DNA from: Dermatemys mawii | Lineage: Eukaryota > Chordata > Testudines > Dermatemydidae | Reading direction: 5' to 3' | Assembly: GCA_007922305.1 (NCBI GenBank) | Contig: ML677386.1 | Coordinates: 12,133,830 to 12,197,829 of the forward strand | DNA: 64,000 bases | In this document: one piece after another, positions 1 through 11,180 of the stretch | Numbering within the stretch: position 1 is the first letter of the stretch | How the letters are laid out: each line of letters opens with the position of its first letter | The notes under the pieces: model-generated | What the model saw: only the letters and a program-made list of their open reading frames with translations | What the model was told of the DNA's origin: nothing | Database searches by the model: none | Translations under genes and position numbers: made by a program

Positions 1-1209
1 CAAGCTGGCCTTTTGAAGGAGCATTTGTGATTAGTTTATCTCTCAGTCCAGAGGTACATTATGAGAACATATGATTAGGAATCAGGCCTGACGAGCAATA
101 GAAGGCAAGCCTATGATCAGTCAGTGAGAGTTTAAGACTTCTGGGAAGGGAAAGTTACTGACAACTCTGCAGAGAGCTTAGGCAGAGCATCTGAGACACT
201 CACGAAGAACAGGAAGGCTTGTGCAGGAGATCTGGGTCACTGAGAGAGGGATTTGCTGTACAGTACCAGTGATTTGGAAAGGCTTAGTTGGAGCTGATTG
301 CCATGAGAGGCATCCCTCCTAAATGGAGGCTTAAGAAATACCAGGCAGCAGTGCCTGAATGTTGGGAAGGAACTACTGAGCCCAGTAAGGGCCTGAAAGA
401 TTGTTGAGTCTGGGAAAGATAAGTTTGATCTGAGATCACACTGATCTATTTTAATAAACCAGAACCTCAAGAAGGGAATGTACTTGAATGAAATAAGTCT
501 ATGTGCCATTACTGGGGACCCCAAAAAGGAGAAAGAACCAGCCTGAGACTGGATTAGCCAAGGCTTTGCTATGGTGACACATGTTGTATTGCAGTTGGTT
601 ATGAAATGTAGTTAGCATTTCAGCGTCCTCACATCTGAAACGGGTAAGAAAAACATCAGTAACACATCCTCTTTTTAAAAAAAGGCCTGATTCTGGATTC
701 CTTACACATTAAAAATGCCATGGACTTTAGCTGCAGATTTGAGTGTGCAAAGAATTCCAGATCAGCCGTAAGCCTTGTCCAGCTATTGTAAGAAGTCTGT
801 CATCCTTATTGAGAATTGTGTACCTTGGGCAGAGGTCTGCGTGTGGGATTTACACAAAGTAAGGCTGAAATCAGATCTTACTGTCCAGAAATAAAGCAGA
901 GGAATCTGCTTCTAAAAGAACTAGATTACATTAAGCTTGTTGAATGGGTACTTCCTTCAAGCATTCAGTTATGAAGGATACGGGCATTCTTTAGGGCCAA
1001 ATTCTGGGTGTCAGTGGCTACTCAAGAAGGTAAGAATGGGGAGCTGCTCTTCTCAAGTGTTGGTGTCCTGGGACACTATGACTGACTGTGCAAGAAAGTT
1101 GAGTCAAAATTCCCTAAGAGGGGCTGGGAATAGCATGACCCCCAAGATCTCCTTCTACTACTTTAATAAGGACTAGTTGCCTCTGCCCATTAGAACTGAG
1201 TAATGATTA
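1..1209. other. Intron 3 sequence, no gene
   Basis: No exon or clear mobile element is seen. The part up to about 560 has an AATAAA near 453 and reads like old LTR-type sequence, but I could not fix termini or a target duplication. The short open frames here (95 and 79 codons) have no recognisable domain. Confidence 0.4.
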
Positions 1210-1959
1210 GGCCCTGCCAAATTCACGGTCCATTTTGGCCAATTTCATGTAACAAGATTTTAAAAATCACAAATTTTATGATTTCAGCTATTTGAATCTG
1301 GAATTTCATGGTGGTGTAATTGTAGGGGTCCTGACCCAAAAAGAAATCTGGGAGGCGGGGAAAAGGGCAGTTTGCAAGATTATTGTAGGGAGAGTTGTGC
1401 TATTGCTGCCCTTACCTCTACACTGCTGCTGGTAGCAGTGCTGTCTTCAGAGCTGGGCAGCTGGAGTGTGGTGACTGATGGCCAGGAGCCCACCTTTGAA
1501 GGCAGAGCCATCACCAGCAGCAGTGCAGAAATAAGGATGGCGTGGTATGGTATTGTCACCCTTACTTCTGTGCTGCTGCCTTCAGAGTTGGGCCCTGAGT
1601 CATCAGCTGCCACTCTCCAGCTGCTCAGCTCTGAAGGCAACAGTGCAGAAGTAAGGATGGGATGGTATTGCCACCTGAGCTAGGTGCTCGGCCAACATCA
1701 TCTGCTCTTATGCACTGCCTTCAGCCGCCCAGCTCTGAAGGCAGTGCATAAGTAAGGGTGGCAGTACCGTGACTCCTGCCCTTGTGACCCCCCTGCAGCT
1801 GCCTTTTGGATCAGGACCCCAATTTGAGAAACCCTGGTCATCCCAATGAAATCTGTATAGTACAGAGTAAAAAGCACACAAAGGCCAAATCTCATGAAGA
1901 GGAGACCTGATTTCACGGTCCATGATGCATTTTTCATTGTCATTAATTCGGGAAGGGCC
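1210..1959. mobile_element. PIF/Harbinger-like palindromic element, non-coding
   Basis: The left end reads GGCCCTGCCAAATTC after TTA. The right end is the imperfect inverse (AATTCGGGAAGGGCC) followed by CTA, consistent with a TWA-type target site. Internally the element is full of inverted blocks: CTGCTGCTGG, CTTCAGAGCTGGGC and CTCTGAAGGCA... alternate in both orientations between 1400 and 1760. This non-coding GC-rich structure matches an abundant turtle repeat as I recall it. Superfamily is inferred from the termini only. Confidence 0.55.
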
Positions 1960-2287
1960 CTAGTAGTGATGCTGGTAGCACATGGATCACTGGGGATGGA
2001 TTTTTCTTGGCTTCTGCAGAAGTGCATGATGATGATGCTTGTGCGGTCTTCACCAGCCAAGAGATTGATACATTGGGATCAGAGCAGAATCTATCTTAAT
2101 CTCCAAACAGACCTTAAACCTGCTTGTATATCAGTTCTATATACATGTTAATTATTGTAGCACTAAGGAAAATGCCCTGTAATTTTCTTTTCAGTAAATC
2201 TCTGGAAGCCAAGAGCAATGACTGTAAAATAAATGCACGTGCCACTTCCTGATAAATTAGCTGGAGCGTATTCAATGTCCACATGTA

Positions 2288-2591
2288 CTCTACATCAGTG
2301 GTCTTCAAACTGGGGTGCGTGCACCCCCAGGGGTGTGCAAGACCACCCCAGGGGTGTGCAAGACCACCCCCGGGGGTGCGCGAGACTCCGGCGCTGCTGC
2401 CGAGACCGCCCGGGAGACCGCCAAACTCCCGAGCGGGCTATTTTTAGACCGCCAAAATGCCACCGCCGCTGGAAGCGTCCGCGTTTTGCAGCGGCATTTC
2501 GGCAGACATACGCGCCCCAGGGGGCCGCCAGACTTTTTCCTCCGCGGCAAAGGGCTGCGGGGGAAAAAGTTTGAAGACCCCTGCTCTACAT
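2288..2591. mobile_element. hAT non-autonomous element with 8-bp target duplication
   Basis: The element spans 2296-2583 (288 bp). The ends are CAGTGGTCTTCAAACT and, inverted, CAGGGGTCTTCAAACT (15 of 16 match). A perfect 8-bp duplication CTCTACAT lies at 2288-2295 and 2584-2591. The inside is strongly GC- and CpG-rich and has about 2.5 tandem copies of a 21-22 bp unit (AGGGGTGTGCAAGACCACCCC) near 2325-2385. It has no transposase. hAT is assigned from the terminal sequence and the 8-bp duplication. Confidence 0.88.
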
Positions 2592-3339
2592 AACTTACCA
2601 AGGCCCCTTTCAGCCTCTAGATGTTTGAATGCTATGGGATAGGTCTTTATTTAAGAAGCTTAATTTCTGGTGTTAGTAGCTGTTTGTAGAATCTGCAAGT
2701 TTCAACTTTTAGTGACTGCTATGCTTTCTTTAAGCTTTATGAGAAGACATAATTTTGTGTTTACATAACACTGTATCTTCCAGAGTGTTGCCAGTGTTTA
2801 ATTGTAATAACTCCGTTTCCTTATATTTGGGAAATGGAAGTGTTGTCATTTCCAGAGAGAATTTGTTATAAACTGGATCCAAAATGTCTCTTGAGTTCTA
2901 TCTGAAATGGACAAAGTCTTATAAAAGGAAGTTTTTTCAGTCTTCTATCACTTTTCATTCCAACACATTAGGATAGGTTGCATTAAGGGAATTCTTTTTC
3001 TTTTTTTTTAAAAGCTGTCCTTCTGTGTTACCTTGGCAGATGTATCTCTTGAATACAGTGCAAAACCTCACTATATAAGAGGCATATCAGCAACAATGCA
3101 ATGGTTTTGTGTAATATGAAAAAAATTCATAGGGACTAGGATAAAATCATAAACTATTTTCCCCCTGTGATTTAAGATAGATTTTGAACTTGGGTCTCCA
3201 GAAATTAACTTACTACATTTACTAACTTTCCATACATAAATGGCATGGATTAGTCAATAAGGTTTCTTACGGAACTGGAATATCTTCTTATGGAATTAGA
3301 ATGTCCCTACATAGGAATTTCCTTAATAGATAAGACTAG
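2592..3339. other. Intron 3 sequence, nothing recognised
   Basis: This is AT-rich intronic DNA without a supportable exon, RNA gene or defined repeat. Confidence 0.5.
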
Positions 3340-3620
3340 TAGGCAATTTAATCCAGTATCCTGAATTCATCATCCTGAGTTCACCAGAGGCCAGTATCAG
3401 ATGCATCAGAGGAAGATGTAAAGAAACCCATCATGGACAATGCATGTAGTAATCTCCCTGCAGATGTAGTTTCTTCCTATCCACTGGTAGTTAGTGGTAG
3501 ACCTATGCACTGAAGTTTACCAGTTTACATCCATTATACACTGTTGATCATCGTTAAAATGAAGATGGAGTCTTTCAGTATCCATATAAATATCTAACCC
3601 TTTCAAATATCTTGCTTAGT
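3340..3620 (-). mobile_element. Old CR1 3'-end remnant
   Basis: Blocks such as AATCCAGTATCCTG, GAGGCCAGTATCAGATGC and TCAGAGGAAGATG follow the order seen at the 3' ends of the better preserved CR1 copies in this window (10.6, 24.4 and 40.4 kb). It is heavily diverged and has no coding part. Confidence 0.45.
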
Positions 3621-5569
3621 TCCTGCCTTCAATATTTTGAGACTTTGAAATGTACAGGTTGATTATTATATTTTTGTGGTGGTCATTTTTGTAAACACTT
3701 TGTCTTTATTTTCAGAAAGCAGTATTCCTTTTTTAGTTTTTTAACTTGTTGATTTTTTAAAAAATAACATCAAAAACAGTGTTAAAAGGAGTTCATTCTA
3801 CCTTTTCTAATCCATACATATTTATGTATTCTGTTACACATCACATACATTAAAAGAGCACTATTAAGGTTGCAATGTCAAGCAGTCAAAAATTAGAAAA
3901 TACCTGAATTAAGTTTGCTGGTGCACCCTTAATTTAGCTCCCATCTGCATGTGTATTAAGATGCAGTCTCCTTCATATCTGGGGAAAAAAATCTTGTGCT
4001 ATTGTCATATACTATAATATCAACTATGTCAGCTGTATACAAATGGGAAAATAAATAAAACACAAAGTATTTGTTACTTGAAAATTTCACTGGGAAATTT
4101 AGCAACAAAGACCATTTGACAGGAAGCATTAAATTAAATTCTGCAAAATATTATTGTTTGTTTAACCATAACAAACATATCCCAAGAGCCACATAATTGA
4201 GGACAATGGGAAATGGAGATAAATATTTTTATGTAGAATGAAGACTGGGAAGATATGGCAATCTGTCAAATGTACTTCAAGTTCACTCTCATTGTGTTTC
4301 ACGCAGATGATACTAAGCAGATACTGTGTGGACTCCTGAGTATTTATATGAGGTCATCTTAATATACCAGGGCAGAGATTTTGCAACATCATTCTAACTT
4401 CTCATTGTTAGCCAATGATCTTGTTCAAAATATATAAATACATACACGTGTGTGTGCATATATATGTATGTGTGTATATATTATCCTACTTGCTTTCTAC
4501 AAATGGCACCCAAGCCCCCAAAAGCCCTCCTATATTTGCACTAGTAACACTGATTCTCTAATAAAGTAAAAAAACAACAACTGAAGTATAAGGCAGGAGT
4601 GCTGGTTAAAGCCAACCAGCCCCCACATTAAGAATATACATGGACCTGTCGTATTCCCTCTCCATGATTACAGCCTCTGCCAGATCTCAACCAATGCAGC
4701 TGATCTGACTCAGAAGTCACTTGCAAATCCAGACCTGACCACATCCTGCTGCGAAGAATTCTCTTCCATTTTTCTGATAAGAATAGCAAACCCATGACAG
4801 ACTTTCATGCCTTTACAAGCACGCACACATGCGTGCACACACACACACTCTGACTCCTACCCTCCTTCCCATGTTGTCAGAACTAGGTCCTGTTCAGCTG
4901 GTGGGGATACCAGAACTGTTGAAATAAGCACACTTCAGAGCAGGGACTCTTCCATTCTGTTTGCACTCTACATATCGTAAGAAAATAGAATTCTGATTGG
5001 TGCCTCTCTCTAGACACTATTGTTTTACAAAAATAAGAAGAAGTGACCAGGTGAATCATAAATACAGAGGAGTAGAAGAAATATAGGAAAATTGGGTTTT
5101 TTTCAGGGAACACAATGCAAAGGACAAATGTAACTTAATTCATCCACGTAAAGGCTATCTTTCTGCTCATGTTCATTTATGGTAAAGTATCTTTTGTTGC
5201 CAAATTAATTTAATTTTGTGTATCACTTTTTGTTCATCAGCTATTTATTTGATCTTTTTTAAAATAATAATTGCAGTAGGATGAAAGATGGAACTAGCTG
5301 CTTGTCAAATAAATTTGTCAGTAGCCAGTGTCTTGCTGTGAAAGCAAAAAAAAAAAAAATCCTTTAAAAAATGAATCATACTTTAAAAAGCATGGTTCAC
5401 ACAAAGATCTCCAAATTCCTTACAATGAATACAGTCTAATATCTGTGTGATGTAGATCCCTTCCCGCCACCTTTACATATGGGGAAACTGAAGCCCCATT
5501 GATTTCTACTAGCACCATTAACACACACATTTTTAACATTATTGTTCAAAAGAAAAAGATGAAAAGTTA
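3621..5569. other. Intron 3 sequence with simple repeats and small repeat fragments
   Basis: A reversed fragment at about 3845-3945 shares AAGGTTGCAATGTC and AATTAGAAA-type blocks with the 3' tail of the unclassified repeat seen at 5.8, 39.7 and 43.5 kb. The mixed TA/TG microsatellite at 4430-4485 and the CA-rich tract at 4818-4849 are simple repeats. A MIR/L2-like scrap (ATGGGGAAACTGAAG) is near 5480. Nothing coding was found. Confidence 0.4.
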
Positions 5570-5795
5570 AATAGCAAAATTTGCAGATGACAGAGTTTGT
5601 CGTGACTAGAAAAGATTATGAAGAACTGAAGAAAGCCTAACTAGCCTATGCTGTTGGGTAATACTATTGGATTTCATCATATGACAGATGAAATCCAATG
5701 TAGATTAGGTTGACAAGGATGATTAGTGTCATGGAAAAAGTTCTACAAGAGAGGACTATATAGAGTAAAAATGAGTCTATTAAGAGGACATGTGA
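5570..5795 (+). mobile_element. LINE (CR1-type) reverse-transcriptase fragment with hairpin
   Basis: AAATTTGCAGATGAC encodes the K-F-A-D-D reverse-transcriptase core typical of CR1/L2 ORF2. Downstream pieces resemble the AGATGAAATCCAATG and GACAAGGATGATTAG...ATGGAAAAA stretches of the same ORF. The reading frame is broken. A perfect 13-bp inverted repeat sits inside (5666-5678 with 5687-5699). Confidence 0.55.
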
Positions 5796-7265
5796 TTATT
5801 AAAGTAGAGGCAAGTGCCACCATCTATTAAGGTTGCCCAACACTTCACATTATAAGACCCTGTTTGCACCTGCTTATAACTTTGCTAATCTTTAAATGGT
5901 TAGGATGAAATTTTCCAGATGGGTTTCTGCCTCAGGCTGAATTCTGTTTTTGAAAATTTCAGCCATTTCTGACAAGAAGGCTGGAGAAAAATGTATTTTC
6001 CACATACAAAAAATTCTGGTGGGCTTTTTATTTGAAAAGCTCTGTCGCCCTTGTGCATTGGAAGGGGAATTGAAACTTGGTGGGTGTGGCCTTTCTTTTC
6101 ACTGCCTAGGACTGAACAAGACTTTCCCTGCAACTGCATCTTTGGCTTGATAATGAACAGGTCAGGTCCACATCTTGGTTCTGGAAGTGAAAGCAGGGAG
6201 ACTCTCTCCTATACTCTGATCCTTGTGCTGGGCCCAGACAACATGGAGGAGGAAGCTGCCTGATTCAAATGCAACAAGGACAAAAGCCAGACCTGTGGGA
6301 GATGTGAAGGGAGAACACTGGGACAGAAAGCCCGCAGAGTAAATGGGAGAGCAGAAACTGGCACAGGAGGCTGGAAGGACAGTGGGAAACTGGAACAGGT
6401 AGTTGGGATGGAGGGAGTCTATACTGGCTGGCAAGGAAATTGGGAGCCAGGTGGGAGACTGGGACGGGCTCGCCAAGAAGACATGGACTGAGAACAAGTG
6501 GAGCAGGGACAGAAAGGTTAGGAGGGAGGAGAGGCAGATTTGATGAGAAACTAGGCTGTGGGGAAAAGAACTGAGATTGACTGGACAAAGAGAATGAAAC
6601 AAGGAGCTGGGTCGGGCAGACACAGATTCGGTCAGGAGCTGTGCAAGGGAGATTAGGACAGGAGAATGTGGGTAGGAGGGTATTGGCTGGAGACAGAGGT
6701 GGGGAGGGAGAGAAAGACAAATTGGATGAAAAACTGGGATTAGCTGGGCAAGAAGACTGAAGATAAAGAGCTGGAAGATTGCGGGTGAACTAAAATGACT
6801 GAGCAAGAGACTATCTGGGAGACTGAGACTGGGAAAGGGAATCTGGAAGGGTGAGACTGGGACTAGGATGAGAGATCTGAGAAATGGAAACTGGAACTGG
6901 CTAGGTGAGGAGAATGGGACTGGGCCAAGGAGCCAGTGATCAGGACAAGACAGAACTGGGACAGGGACATATTGGAGGGGATAGGCTAGAATGGGATCAC
7001 ACTTGGGTGGAAGGAGCAAGAGTCTGTGTCCATGAGAGAGTGCTCCTCGCCAGAGCTTACATTTGCCTGATTGGAGACTGTAGAGGTGCTGAGCACACAG
7101 CTGCAACTGCAGTCACTGGGAGCTGGGCTTTGAACATATAAAGTGTTGTATAATGCTGAGTACTCTGAAAAATCAGGTTGTCGGTACCTGAAATTGGGCC
7201 CACAAAATTAGTAGAAACTTTTGACTTTACTGACCCTCTGAGCTGCATATGACAGTCTTCATAAA
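5796..7265. repeat. Unclassified interspersed repeat with a long purine-rich block
   Basis: Shared blocks in order are a CACTTC...CATTATAAGACCC opening, GATGAAATTTTCC, TCTGCCTCAGGCTGAATT, TTCAGCCATTT, CAGGGAGACTCTCTCCT, then about 700 bp (6260-6960) of degenerate GGGAGACTGGGAC/GGAGCTGGG units on the + strand, and a tail with ACTCTGAAAAATCAGG and AAATTGGGCCCACAAAATTAG. The same blocks recur at 39.7 and 43.5 kb. The purine bias leaves a 314-codon open frame on the minus strand (6162-7106) made of Ser/Pro/Leu-rich low-complexity sequence. I do not regard it as a gene. I recall this as an abundant turtle repeat but cannot name its class. Confidence 0.6.
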
Positions 7266-7824
7266 TTCAAGAGCTGGGGCACATCCGCCAGGGCTTGGCG
7301 CTTCGGCACTGCTCCTGTTGAAGCCCTGAGGCCTGGCAGGTGTGGCCTGTGGGGCTAAAGCCCAAAGACACACCCCCTCCCCGCTGGGCAGAAGCCAACA
7401 GTGACAAGCGCGGGGGGGGGCACGTGGGGTCATGTGCCCCCTCCATATTTTTGCCAGGGTTTGCTGGCCCTGCTTGGTCACATGGTGCTGCGTGGCAGCT
7501 GCTGGAGCCGGGAAACTAGGAGCTGTGGCGACAGGTAGAGACAGTTGCAAACAGCTGGGATCTGCAGGGAGTGCTTTTGCTGCTGCCTCCCTCATGGACC
7601 CAAAGGAACGGCTCCTCCCTTCAGCTCCCAGGTGTTTTGCCGCTACCTGTCCACGTGGAGCTAACACTTGGGAGTTTCAGGGAGAGGCCACTGAGGGTAG
7701 GAGGGGGCATGACTCAAGCACCTGGGGGAACCTTTAAATTGTGCTCCCTGACTATCAGCAGGCAGCAGTCATCTCTGGAAGAAGCTCTTCACCCTGCCGC
7801 AGGTAGAAGCCCTGAGCTTCTCCC
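7266..7824. repeat. GC-rich stretch, probably inserted repeat
   Basis: This is sharply more GC-rich than the sequence on either side and contains a run of nine G near 7413. It separates the upstream purine-rich repeat from the hAT element at 7825. Its termini could not be fixed. Three overlapping open frames of 100-146 codons lie here on both strands and show no domain. Confidence 0.4.
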
Positions 7825-8259
7825 CATAGGCACTGACTTCCTCTCTACCTGGTGGTGCTCGACTCTCCCCTCCCCCGTCCCAGGCATGCCCCCACTCCAT
7901 CCCTTCCTCCAAGTCCCTATCTTGCTCTGCCTCTTCCCATCCTTGCTCTGTCCCTAGCCCTGCTTCCCTTCCACCCCTTTGCCCCAAGGCCATCCCCCTA
8001 CCTGCCTCTTTCCACCCCTGCCCCGCCTGCTCCCTTGAGTGGGCCCTGTCCCGGATCCTCTCCCTCCCTCTCAGCATCTCCTGCTTGGTGCTGAACAGAT
8101 GCAGGACGCACTAGGAGGGAGGAGGAGGAGTTGATCAGCATGGCTGCAGGGGGCGGGAGGCACTGGGGGTGGGGAGGGGGAGCTTGGTTGCTGGTGAGTG
8201 CTAAGCACCAGCTAATTTTTTTCTGGAGCACCCATGGAGTTGGTGCCTATGCTCCTTCC
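7817..8259. mobile_element. hAT MITE with CATAGGCAC ends
   Basis: The element spans 7825-8251 (427 bp). It starts CATAGGCACTGACTTCC and ends with the inverse of CATAGGCACCAACTCC. The flanking 8-mers CTTCTCCC and CTCCTTCC agree at six of eight positions and are taken as an aged target duplication. The middle is C-rich on the + strand (CCC-CTTCC repeats). The same terminal family appears at 60061-60260. It encodes nothing. Confidence 0.65.
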
Positions 8260-8429
8260 CTCCAGTCTGGTAGGTGGAGAATGGCCGGGGTGAGGAGGGG
8301 GGTATGAGGGACTCCTTGAGTCACACTTTAGCTGTAAAAGAGCCGCATGCAGCTGGTCAGTTGCAGTTTGGCAGAGAGGCGCTCTCTCTCTCTCTGGCTC
8401 AGTGACTCTCTAGACACGCAAGTGTCTGT

Positions 8430-8830
8430 GTGAATTTGGGCTTTTGGGCCTCAGTTCCCCATTTGCATGGCTGGGAGACTACAAGCCCCTTGTCGTGCAG
8501 GGGTGTTGTAAAAATAAATTTCATTAATATTTTGAGTCACTTGGACACTATAGTAATGAGAACCATAGAAAAGTCCATGAGGAAATTCATGTCTTTAGAG
8601 CAGGGATTTGTAAATAAGATATGGAGTAGTACATTAAACAATGAGGAGAAAATAAGTGAGCGCTATCCATCTTGTGCAATGAATGTGGAAGAGGCTTGTA
8701 GAAAATATAGTGTATTCTCATGTAATTTAAGTAGTACCATAATGCATATGTGCAAGTGAGTCAAATTAAGGTTGTATAGGCAACTTTAATTCTGGCATTT
8801 CCTAACTTTTGACAGTATAATTTTACAGCT
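8430..8830. repeat. MIR/L2-like block plus 3' tail of the unclassified repeat
   Basis: GGCCTCAGTTCCCCATTTGC and GGGGTGTTGT...ATAAATTTCATTAAT resemble the conserved core of MIR/L2-like SINE-LINE sequence. It runs into AGAAAAGTCCATGAGGAAAT, AGAGCAGGGATTTG and AACAATGAGGAGAAAA. The same succession is found at 45830-46130 and partly at 39930-40230. Confidence 0.5.
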
Positions 8831-9480
8831 TCAATGTTCTGAATGTATTTTTAGTGTGTATTAGGAATTGGGCATATAATTCCTGTAATACATTAAAAGA
8901 ATATTAAGGACAATCCATGAGGGGAACCAAAGATCTTGTAAGGGACCTAATGCAGGTTGCTCCAACTAAAAACAAGCTTTGAGAGTGGGGAGGGAACCTA
9001 GGCTATGTTGGTATAAGTATACCCAGCAGAGATCAGAAAGCTCTGTTGGTAGGATTGCTCTTGCAATGATTGTGGATGGAGATGCCCAGTGGGGAGACCA
9101 AAAGCTCAGTATGTAGATCAAATATTGGCAGATCTTGGAGAGAGCAATCTGCATGTCAGCCTGGCATATGATAGTGAGTTTTGGAAGAAGGCTATAGAAC
9201 TTGCAGATCCTGAACAGGGAAGTGGCAAGAAAGAAGAAAACTTAGTAGATAGCTAAATATTTATTTTTGAGACTATAAAAACCAAATATTTATAAGATTT
9301 GGGGAAAATGTTTGACAATAATATAAGCAAATATATAGTTAAACTATAAATTTATGAGTTATAATATGCACACTTACAAGAATTTCGTGATGCCTGCAGC
9401 TATAGGCTGTTAGCTTTACAAAATATTACTTCACGCTAACCTTGTGCAAAGGATTCATGCATTTTGTCCAGCACTTGTCA
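8831..9480. other. Intron 3 sequence, nothing recognised
   Basis: This is mostly AT-rich. No supportable exon or repeat boundary was found. Confidence 0.45.
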
Positions 9481-9500
9481 TTGAATCAGTATAGCTTTTA

Positions 9501-9580
9501 CCCCCTATTGGTTGTGGCCCACCGGAGGATGCCGCACCAGCTATATAAGAACTCTGCGAATGCAGCCAGCCTCCGCTCAA
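9501..9580 (+). promoter_or_regulatory. Promoter-like CCAAT/TATA module inside intron 3
   Basis: ATTGG (an inverted CCAAT box) at 9507-9511 is followed 31 bp later by TATATAAG at 9542-9549, with GC-rich sequence between and a C/T-rich stretch about 30 bp further on where initiation would be expected. The module has the usual spacing of a compact RNA polymerase II promoter. It could belong to an unrecognised LTR, a non-coding transcript, or be chance. No downstream exon of RYR2 frame is visible. Confidence 0.3.
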
Positions 9581-10363
9581 TGCAGCAGCTGCCTGGGACC
9601 TCATCCATTAGGTGCTGTGTGGTATTTTTGGAATACAGCCTATTGCTGTCTCAGCTGCACATGAGTCTGCTGTGTGTATAGCTATGTGTGTGACAAAGAG
9701 TCTGGTATGGTGAACAGAAGGGAGGAGAATCTGGGAAGGGATGAAGTTCATCCCTGCACAGCTTGTAGGGTCTGACAGAGTATCTGAAAGACCTGCGAGC
9801 TTTCCAGGCAGTTGTCACTGAGCAGCTCTGAAGTGTTATTAAAAGCCTGAGGATGGAAGACATGCTGCAATCGCACACACAGACTTGTAATATAAACAGC
9901 AGATCTGCAGCTTCCACCTGCAATATGAGATTTGAAGCCATACTAGCTTCACCCTTGATTAAATCTACAATATCTTAAATGAAATGACAGGACCAAGGAG
10001 AACATATGTTATACCCTGCTTAACAATGATTCATGTGGTCAGAGAATGCCCTTTGATGTTTGACTATTCTTTAATAGCCATTTTTTAATTTTGTTTGGGA
10101 AATCCTAGAGAGCTATCCACTTTTTTTTTCATTTGACTCAATAATAAGAATAATCACAAAATCCTGCAAGACAGGAGTGGATTTTTTATTATTTAAATGC
10201 TTTATTATTATACTGTTGACACTTCCCTGTTCCAAATCTAAGGGTAGATTGTATGGAGGGCAGGATGAAGGATAGTATTTTTAATCTTCACAACCAGAAT
10301 GACTTTCTAATTCTTTTTTAAATTTAATTGGCTAAATATGTGTGTGTGGACAGAGAGGGAGGT
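9581..10363. other. Intron 3 sequence, nothing recognised
   Basis: This region is mixed in composition. A 96-codon minus-strand frame at 9651-9941 has no recognisable domain. Confidence 0.4.
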
Positions 10364-10480
10364 AGGGTTGCCAGTTTTGGTTGGATGTAGTCCTGGAAGC
10401 TTCATCACATGGCAATCTTTAATTAAAGATTAATCTGTAGTTCCCAGAGACTCCTAGGCCATCCTGGAGTTGGCAACCCT
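10364..10480. mobile_element. Short MITE with AGGGTTGCCA inverted ends
   Basis: The 117-bp segment begins AGGGTTGCCA and ends TGGCAACCCT, a perfect 10-bp inverted pair. The centre holds the palindrome AATCTTTAATTAAAGATT. The same element type is common in turtle and crocodilian DNA as I recall. The target duplication is not clear. Confidence 0.65.
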
Positions 10481-10608
10481 TTAAGAGTGTTTGTGGGAGG
10501 ATATATTTTTTGGAGGGGGATTAAAATAAGGAAGAAGAGTTTAATCTATATGCAAACCCTTAAAATGATTCTGATAAGAAAACCCAAAGCAACCACCTTA
10601 GAATCATT

Positions 10609-11180
10609 AAGAACATAAGAACGGCTGTACTGTGCTGGACCATCCAGTCCAGTATCCTGTCTGCCGACAGTGGCCAATGCCAGGTGCCCTGAAGTGAGTG
10701 AACCCAACAGATAATGATCAACTGATCTCTCTCCTGCCGTCCATCACCCCCCTCTGACAAACAGAGGTTACGGACGCCATTCCTTACCCAGCCTGGCTAA
10801 TAGCCATTGATGGACTTAATCTCCATGAATTTATCCAGTTCACTTTTTAAACCGTGTTATATTCCTAGCCTTCACAGCCTCCTCAGGCAAGGAGTTCCAC
10901 AAGTTGACTGTGCACTGTGTGAAGAAGTACTTCCTTTTATTTGTTTTAAACCTGCTGCCTATTAATTTCATTTGGTGGTCCCTAGTTCTTATATTATGGG
11001 AACACTTAAATAACTTTTCCTTATTCACTTTCCCCATATCACTCATGATTTTATACACCTCTATCATATCCCCCCTTCATCATCTCTTTTTCAAGCTGAA
11101 AAGTCTTAGCCTTTTTAATCTCTCCTCATATGGGACCTGTTCCAAACACCTAATCATTTTAGTTGCCCTTCTCATCCTGC
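10609..11180 (-). mobile_element. CR1 LINE, 3' end with ORF2 C-terminus
   Basis: The element lies on the minus strand. Its 3' end is the AACATAAGAAC stretch at 10612, followed upstream by the ACAGTGGCCAATGCCAGGTG block. The minus-strand frame at 10840-11067 gives YKIMSDMGKVNKEKLF and KRKYFFTQCTVNLWNSLP, which match the C-terminus of CR1 ORF2 (non-LTR reverse transcriptase). The copy is 5'-truncated at about 11180 and not functional. Confidence 0.85.

Noticed and set aside
1372..1683. Overlapping frames of 103 and 86 codons on opposite strands
   Set aside because: They mirror each other because the DNA is made of inverted blocks of a Harbinger-like element.
4430..4849. Tandem short units considered as a CRISPR-like or satellite array
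   Set aside because: They are plain TA/TG and CA microsatellites without spacers of constant length.
6162..7106. 314-codon open frame on the minus strand
   Set aside because: It is the complement of a degenerate purine-rich repeat, gives Ser/Pro/Leu-rich low-complexity sequence, and a shorter version recurs in the second copy of the repeat at 43.9-44.3 kb.
7825..8251. C-rich stretch considered as a CpG island promoter
   Set aside because: The CATAGGCAC ends and flanking 8-mers mark it as a hAT MITE, and C-runs account for its composition.
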